Assembly: GCA_017618935.1 (NCBI GenBank)
Contig: JAFZTG010000167.1
Span: 1 to 9,660 of the forward strand
Source of the DNA: Bacteroidales bacterium
Lineage (GTDB): Bacteria > Bacteroidota > Bacteroidia > Bacteroidales > UBA1715
Direction: 5' to 3'
DNA length: 9,660 nt
In this document: positions 5,457 through 9,660 of the stretch, in pieces
Layout of the letters: each line of letters begins with the position of its first letter
Position numbering within the stretch: position 1 is the first letter of the stretch
Notes under the pieces: model-generated
Told to the model about the DNA's origin: nothing
Seen by the model: the letters and a program-made list of their open reading frames with translations, nothing else
Databases searched by the model: none
Translations under genes and position numbers: made by a program

Positions 5457-6155
5457 TTATCTTGCAAATTTAATAGCTGCGTAAGCGTAGAAACGTTCAA
5501 TAGCTGGGTTCAAAGCAACACCACCAGTGATTGGCAATGCAAATCTGTCGTTGATTTGAATAGCAGTTTCTTTTTCCAAACCGATGTTACAGATTGCGAA
5601 ATCACCACCATTGTGCCATACTGGGCTTGTAGTGTAAACACCGTCACCACCGCCAAGAGTTACTTTGAAAATATCGAAGTCGTATGCAATGTGACCATAG
5701 AAATCAACTTCTTTGTTTTCCATAAAGTTCAAAGCAATGTAGAACTGTAATTTTCCGTAGTTGTAACGGATAGCTGGTTCAATTGTGTGAGTTTTTGCAA
5801 TATTGTCGAAGTTAACTCCCAACCAGTTACCACCTGCATAGTAGTCAGTCAATTCAAGAGTCAAATCGAATGGGAAACGGTATTTTGCGTAGATATTGCT
5901 TTCGAAACCTAAATCTTCGCCTGTACACATTGTACCTTCTGCACCGATAGAGAAACTACCAGCATTTATTGCAAACATAGGTTTAAAAGCAGGGCCTGAA
6001 CCAATTTGAAGACCTCTCCAAATTTCTGATGATTTAATTTCTAAACCAACATTACATTGTGTTTCGCAAGGAGACTTTTCTTCTTGAGCCGAAACTGACA
6101 TTGCTCCAAATAATGTAGCTGCACATAGAGCAAGATTCATCAATACCTTTTTCAT
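5457..6155 (-). CDS. Outer-membrane beta-barrel protein, TorF-like, function unknown
   Basis: The product is 232 residues. It starts with a signal peptide (Met-Lys-Lys, hydrophobic core to about residue 20) with likely cleavage at VSA-QEEK near residue 23. The mature part has alternating hydrophobic/polar strands rich in Tyr, Phe and Gly, and ends in a beta strand (FYAYAAIKFAR), as outer-membrane barrels do. The segment SSEIWRGLQIGSGPAFKPMF (42-61) resembles the start of TorF-family putative porins, but I cannot confirm family membership by eye. Two cysteines (30, 34) sit at the mature N-terminus. I start at the ATG at 6155 because it opens a proper signal peptide; a longer frame to 6218 adds a Cys/Lys/Asn-rich stretch before it. 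A good promoter lies just upstream. It has no terminator of its own before the leader ORF. No substrate can be inferred. Confidence 0.8.
   Translation of the reverse strand: MKKVLMNLALCAATLFGAMSVSAQEEKSPCETQCNVGLEIKSSEIWRGLQIGSGPAFKPMFAINAGSFSIGAEGTMCTGEDLGFESNIYAKYRFPFDLTLELTDYYAGGNWLGVNFDNIAKTHTIEPAIRYNYGKLQFYIALNFMENKEVDFYGHIAYDFDIFKVTLGGGDGVYTTSPVWHNGGDFAICNIGLEKETAIQINDRFALPITGGVALNPAIERFYAYAAIKFAR
5465..5494 (-). promoter_or_regulatory. Candidate promoter of the attenuator and aromatic operon
   Basis: On the minus strand TAAATTTG at 5472-5465 matches the Bacteroidota -7 consensus TAnnTTTG exactly. A weak -33-like GTTT lies 18 bases upstream (5494-5491). Transcription would start near 5458, about 16 nt before the leader-peptide ATG, a sensible attenuator layout. 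However, the sequence lies inside the last codons of the outer-membrane protein gene (Lys-Phe-Ala), so the match could be coincidental, and the -33 box is poor. Confidence 0.42.
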
Positions 6156-6178
6156 AGTAATTCTATTAAAATTTTTCG

Positions 6179-6210
6179 CAAAAATAATGTTTTTCTTGCA
6201 ATTACAACAA
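6179..6210 (-). promoter_or_regulatory. Promoter of the outer-membrane protein gene
   Basis: TATTTTTG at 6186-6179 on the minus strand is an exact TAnnTTTG -7 element. TTG triplets at 6210-6208 and 6207-6205 lie 21 and 18 bases upstream, where the -33 TTTG box is expected. The start point would be near 6173, leaving an untranslated leader of about 18 nt before the ATG at 6155. The gap from here to the divergent gene (to 6314) holds only A- and T-tracts. A poorer -7-like TAATATTG at 6271-6278 on plus could serve the divergent gene. Confidence 0.5.
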
Positions 6211-6314
6211 TTTTTCACAAAAAATTAACATAATCTCTCTCCATTCAGATTATAATTTTTTAAAAAACTTTAATATTGCGACAAAATCTATAACATAACA
6301 TAAAAAGTAATAAA

Positions 6315-7148
6315 ATGAAACGTAAATTTATTCTTATTCTTAGTCTTTGTTGCATCTTTGGATGTGCTAATGCACAGAAATTTATCAGTGGTGCTATAAA
6401 TAATGCGGCGAATGCTGCTGCACGTGGCGTTGGCAATGCAGTTGCCAAGAAAGCAGAATCAATTGCTGAAAAGCAAATGGAAGTGTATTTGTCGAAAAAA
6501 TTGAGTGCTTATGAGCAACATCTTGCCGAAGAAAGCAAAAAATACCAAGCCGCTATGGGCGCATGGCAAGATTCGCTTATTGCTATGACTAACGTGCCAT
6601 TTGAAGACGAATATGAATTCAACACGTTGGTAAATTCCGAAATTGTCATGACAAGCGAAGCTGGCGAAAAAGAAACTTTAGCATGCACTTATTATTTGAA
6701 CTCAACAGCCGAATATTACGGTTACGGAATGGGGGAAATGATCACGGTGATGGATTATAAGAATAATGTTATGGTTTGTTTCTCGACGAACGACACGAGC
6801 AAGGTGTATTTTGCCTATAAATACACACCCGTAGAGACAACTGCAAGCGACGAAACACTTGAAAAGCTTTCAGGAAGTAAAACGATTTGTGGATATAACT
6901 GTTCGGGCTACAAATTCATCGGTCCTCTTTACACGGGTAATTGTTGGGCTTCTTCAAGTGCCGATTTCAACGGGAAATATACGAATATGTATGTTCCCAA
7001 AAATAGTTACGGATTTCCTCTTTATATGGTAGGAAGCATTTATGGCGAAAATGGTCAGAAAGTTGACTACGTTTCTGAAGCAAAATCTGTAAAGAAAAAC
7101 GCAGGATTCAAAGTTCGAAAGGCGGATTTCAAAAATATGTTTGAATAA
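6315..7148 (+). CDS. Secreted or lipid-anchored protein of unknown function (DUF4412-like)
   Basis: The 277-residue protein begins with a strong export signal (Lys-Arg-Lys, then hydrophobic residues 5-16). GCANAQ at 16-21 allows either signal peptidase I cleavage before Gln21 or, less convincingly, a lipobox around Cys17 (Phe at -2 is unusual). Residues about 24-90 are Ala/Lys/Glu-rich and likely helical, possibly coiled. From about residue 100 the chain looks beta-rich and Tyr/Gly-rich. The pattern of a MDYKNNVMVCF strand, then SGSKTICGYNCSGYKF, then a Trp-containing strand recalls DUF4412 proteins of Bacteroidota; this is a resemblance by eye, not a search result. It is transcribed divergently from the outer-membrane protein and its stop is seven bases from the convergent rseP stop, with no terminator visible between. 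No function is inferred. Confidence 0.8.
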   Translation: MKRKFILILSLCCIFGCANAQKFISGAINNAANAAARGVGNAVAKKAESIAEKQMEVYLSKKLSAYEQHLAEESKKYQAAMGAWQDSLIAMTNVPFEDEYEFNTLVNSEIVMTSEAGEKETLACTYYLNSTAEYYGYGMGEMITVMDYKNNVMVCFSTNDTSKVYFAYKYTPVETTASDETLEKLSGSKTICGYNCSGYKFIGPLYTGNCWASSSADFNGKYTNMYVPKNSYGFPLYMVGSIYGENGQKVDYVSEAKSVKKNAGFKVRKADFKNMFE

Positions 7149-7155
7149 CAATATA

Positions 7156-8457
7156 TTAAAACAATCTTCCGAAATCTAAGAACAACGCATAGAAGAATAT
7201 GGCGAAAATTATCGCCATGCCTATCATTTGTGCCTTGATTAAGAATTTCTCGCTTGGTTTACGACGGATAATCAGTTCCACAATTAAAAAGAGCAGATGA
7301 CCGCCGTCAAGTCCCGGAATGGGAAGAATGTTCATAAATGCAAGTATCACCGAAAACAATGCAGCCAACGACCAGAATTGTCTCCAATTCCATTCCTTGT
7401 CGTACATTTTTCCCATCGACACAAAGGTTCCCACTTGTTGCGAGCCCTCTTTGGTGAATACAAGTTTGAACTGTTTCACGTAAAATGTCAGGGTGCTGAA
7501 TCCCATTTTTATGCCTTCGGGAATGGATTGCAACAGGGAATATTTTTCAGTGACCGTTTCAAACAGGTTGTAGGCAGTTTTTGTGTATGCACCGATTTTC
7601 CCTTCCTCGGAAACGGTTACGGGAATTTTTTCTTCGAAACTATGTCTTACAACTGTTAAAACAACATCCTTGCCTGCAAAAGGTTTTACGCTTTTCGCAA
7701 AATCCATAAACGACAACGTTGGAACGGAATCAATTGCGACGATTCGGTCGCCCACACGCAAATCGGAACGTGAGGCAGGAGTGTTCGGCATAATGGAATC
7801 TATCACAAACGGAAAATTCTCAACGAGAAAGAATGAATTTTGATTTGCGAGAATTCGTTTCCCAATATCTTCGGGAATGTCGATTTGAAGTTCTCGTCCG
7901 TCACGCTCTACGGTTACGGTTTTAGCATCATCAAGTAAGATTTGCGAAATAGCATCGCTCAACGTTTTGGGCTGTTTGTCGTCAATCAAGAGGATTTTGT
8001 CGCCATTTTCAAAGCCAATGCTCTGTGCCGTTGAATCACAATACACGCCGTATTCCAAGTTTTGCAACGGCAAATACGTCTTCCCGTACACAAACGAAAG
8101 TGCAGAGTAAATAATAATTGCCGTAAGAAAATTGAACAACACGCCACCAATAATTATCATAAACCGTTGTCCCCATGGTTTTGAGCGATATTCCCACGGC
8201 TTCGGCTCCGACTGCAGTTGGTCTTTGTCCAACGATTCATCTACCATTCCGGCAATTTTACAATAGCCACCAAGCGGAAGCCAGCCAATGCCATACTCCG
8301 TTTCGCCTTTTTTTACTTTGAACAACGAAAACCACGGGTCAAAAAATAGATAAAACTTGTCAACCCTCGTCTTTGATAGTTTTGCAAACGTAAAATGCCC
8401 CAGTTCGTGGAGTATAATCAAAAGAGCTAAAGTCGTTATCAGTTGGAGAGCTTGCAT
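7156..8457 (-). CDS. rseP: RseP-family site-2 (intramembrane) metalloprotease
   Basis: This inner-membrane zinc protease of peptidase family M50 cleaves transmembrane segments of substrates such as anti-sigma factors and spent signal peptides. The protein has 433 residues. The zinc-binding HELGH is at 17-21 within the first membrane helix. The second motif, NILPIPGLDGG (376-386), supplies the third ligand, Asp384. Other likely membrane segments are about 99-121, 361-379 and 411-428. Two periplasmic PDZ-like domains lie between: about 138-195 (GFENGDKILLIDD) and 217-283 (DLRVGDRIVAIDS). The segment FDPWFSLFKVKKGETEYGIGWLPLGGYCK is usual for Bacteroidota homologues. The ATG shares one base with the dxr stop (TAATG), indicating translational coupling. 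The actual substrate here is not evident, since no anti-sigma factor gene is in the window. Confidence 0.95.
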   Translation of the reverse strand: MQALQLITTLALLIILHELGHFTFAKLSKTRVDKFYLFFDPWFSLFKVKKGETEYGIGWLPLGGYCKIAGMVDESLDKDQLQSEPKPWEYRSKPWGQRFMIIIGGVLFNFLTAIIIYSALSFVYGKTYLPLQNLEYGVYCDSTAQSIGFENGDKILLIDDKQPKTLSDAISQILLDDAKTVTVERDGRELQIDIPEDIGKRILANQNSFFLVENFPFVIDSIMPNTPASRSDLRVGDRIVAIDSVPTLSFMDFAKSVKPFAGKDVVLTVVRHSFEEKIPVTVSEEGKIGAYTKTAYNLFETVTEKYSLLQSIPEGIKMGFSTLTFYVKQFKLVFTKEGSQQVGTFVSMGKMYDKEWNWRQFWSLAALFSVILAFMNILPIPGLDGGHLLFLIVELIIRRKPSEKFLIKAQMIGMAIIFAIFFYALFLDFGRLF

Positions 8458-9611
8458 TATAAGAGTGTTTTTGCAAATTTCATTGATTCTTCGTGCGTTG
8501 CAACGTAGTCTTCCAGTGTTGGGTCGGCGATGAACGGAATCTGTTGAATGGTTTTTTCAATCAGATCAGACATTCCGAAGAATGAAATTTCATCTTTCAA
8601 AAATGCCGCGACAGCCACTTCGTTTGCAGCGTTCATTATGCACGGCACGTTTCCGCCTCGTTCAATTGAAGACAAGGCAATGTCAAGATTTCGGAACAAT
8701 TTCCGATTCGGTTGCTCAAAAGTTAAATCCTTGTATTCAAACAAGTTAACACGTGGGAAATCGGCTTTCAGTCGTTCGGGATAACTGAATGCGTACTGAA
8801 TAGGAATTCGCATATCGGGCATTCCAAGCTGCGCCTTGATGGAGCCGTCCTCGAACTGCACGGCAGAGTGGACAATGGATTGCGGGTGAACCAGCACTTC
8901 AATGTCTTTGGGAGCAACGTTGAACAGCCATTTCGCCTCAATCACCTCCAAGCCTTTGTTCATAAGCGATGCGGAGTCTATTGTGACTTTTGCGCCCATG
9001 TTCCAATTCGGGTGTTTCAGGGCTTGTGCCTTAGTAACGGTTTCTAACTGTTCCCGAGTAAAGTTGCGGAACGGTCCGCCCGAAGCGGTAAGCAAGATTT
9101 TCTCGGGTTTGTTGCCACATTGCAACTCACCGTGCAAACATTGGAATATGGCTGAATGTTCCGAATCAACAGGTACAATTCCCGATTTTGGGTGTTCCTT
9201 CAATAGTTTGTTGACCAACTGCCCTGCAACCACAAGCACTTCCTTGTTTGCTAACGCAATGATTTTGTCGTGCTTTATCGCATTGATTACGGGAGCAAGT
9301 CCTGCATAGCCGACCAGTGCGCCAAGTACCATATCGACCGACTCCATTTCCACCACGTCGTTCAGCGATTGCGTTCCCGTGAAAACCTTTATCATGTGGC
9401 TTTCCAACGCCTTTGAAACATATTCGTATTTGTCGGGATTGGAAATAACAACCACATTGGGGTTGAACTTGATTGCTTGTTCAATCAACAAATCGGCGTT
9501 GTTGTGTGCCGTAAGAACTTCCACGGAAAATTCGTCGGGATGGCGTGAAATCACATCCAGCGCCTGCGTTCCTATGGAACCTGTGGAACCTAAAAGAGCA
9601 ATTCGTTTCAT
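8457..9611 (-). CDS. dxr: 1-deoxy-D-xylulose 5-phosphate reductoisomerase
   Basis: Dxr converts DXP to 2-C-methyl-D-erythritol 4-phosphate with NADPH, the first committed step of MEP isoprenoid synthesis, and is the fosmidomycin target. The 384-residue protein has normal length. It opens with MKRIALLGSTGSIG (NADPH-binding). ALANKE (119-124) and the metal-binding PVDSEHSA (147-154; Asp149, Glu151) follow, then LLTASGGPFR (173-182). The active-site loop HPNWNMG (200-206, with Trp203), SASLMNKGLE (213-222, third metal ligand Glu222) and HPQSIVHS complete the signature. I chose the ATG at 9611; a TTG four codons upstream would add MSIS but lacks family support. It is followed in overlap by rseP, a neighbour pair I recall as common in bacteria. 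Confidence 0.96.
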   Translation of the reverse strand: MKRIALLGSTGSIGTQALDVISRHPDEFSVEVLTAHNNADLLIEQAIKFNPNVVVISNPDKYEYVSKALESHMIKVFTGTQSLNDVVEMESVDMVLGALVGYAGLAPVINAIKHDKIIALANKEVLVVAGQLVNKLLKEHPKSGIVPVDSEHSAIFQCLHGELQCGNKPEKILLTASGGPFRNFTREQLETVTKAQALKHPNWNMGAKVTIDSASLMNKGLEVIEAKWLFNVAPKDIEVLVHPQSIVHSAVQFEDGSIKAQLGMPDMRIPIQYAFSYPERLKADFPRVNLFEYKDLTFEQPNRKLFRNLDIALSSIERGGNVPCIMNAANEVAVAAFLKDEISFFGMSDLIEKTIQQIPFIADPTLEDYVATHEESMKFAKTLL

Positions 9612-9612
9612 A

Positions 9613-9660
9613 CTAATAGACAATGTAATTTTCGGAGTTTACGGGTTTCCCTTCGTGCCA
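9613..9660 (-). CDS. Possible C-terminal tail of an upstream gene, cut by the window edge
   Basis: On the minus strand a frame open from the window edge reads WHEGKPVNSENYIVY and stops with TAG at 9615-9613, one base before the dxr ATG. That spacing is typical of an operon neighbour. A second frame is also open here and ends inside the dxr start, so the assignment is not certain. Fifteen residues are too few to name a family; they do not resemble the C-terminus of RimM, which I would have considered for this position. Confidence 0.35.
   Translation of the reverse strand, partial: WHEGKPVNSENYIVY

Noticed and set aside
6156..6218. Longer start for the outer-membrane protein (Cys/Lys/Asn-rich 21-residue extension)
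   Set aside because: It would put a polar stretch before a complete signal peptide and would run through the promoter elements at 6179-6210.
6251..6270. TTTTTTAAAAAA-type symmetry in the divergent gap as an operator or terminator
   Set aside because: It is a simple A/T-tract palindrome with no G-C pairs, is not repeated elsewhere, and is expected in AT-rich intergenic DNA.
6831..6839. A third GTAGAGACA arm like the palindromic repeat
   Set aside because: It lies within the coding sequence of the secreted protein and has no inverted partner nearby, so it is a chance match.
9612..9623. TTG start adding four residues (MSIS) to Dxr
   Set aside because: The ATG at 9611 gives the standard MKRIALLGSTGSIG start; nothing supports the longer form.

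Overview
The window looks like chromosome from a member of the Bacteroidota, most likely Bacteroidales. The evidence is a DAHP synthase fused to a C-terminal chorismate mutase, exact TAnnTTTG -7 promoter elements, weak or absent Shine-Dalgarno sequences, AT-rich intergenic DNA, and secreted proteins whose signal peptides end in Ala-Gln. No mobile element, CRISPR array, rRNA or tRNA was seen.

Layout. Positions 1-753 (+) hold the 3' three quarters of asd (aspartate-semialdehyde dehydrogenase). It converges on a minus-strand block that reads, in transcription order, leader peptide (5442) - pheA - tyrA - DAHP synthase/chorismate mutase - aroB - aroD (792). This block carries the first three shikimate-pathway steps (DAHP synthase, dehydroquinate synthase, dehydroquinase) and the branch from chorismate to phenylpyruvate and 4-hydroxyphenylpyruvate. 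Upstream of it, also on minus, is an outer-membrane beta-barrel protein (5457-6155). Divergent from that is a secreted protein of unknown function (6315-7148, +). The right end is a minus-strand pair, dxr (MEP isoprenoid pathway) followed by an rseP-like site-2 protease, preceded by the possible tail of another gene.

Main discovery. Between the outer-membrane gene and pheA lies a complete ribosome-mediated transcription attenuator that is too short to show up as an ordinary gene. A 20-codon ORF encodes MKLTNTYSFYFYFFYFYFKR, with ten consecutive Phe/Tyr codons. It is followed by a protector hairpin, a long alternative antiterminator stem, and an intrinsic terminator (10-bp stem, GAAA loop, nine U) that ends 15 nt before the pheA start codon. 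The control codons match the operon's end products. Stalling for lack of charged Phe- or Tyr-tRNA should expose the antiterminator arm, while a ribosome at the leader stop codon should cover it. This implies one switch sensing both aromatic amino acids and controlling the common pathway and both branches together.

Two copies of a palindromic repeat with the same outer arms (TGTAGAGAC...GTCTCTAC) but different, still palindromic, centres sit at the end of the block and inside it.
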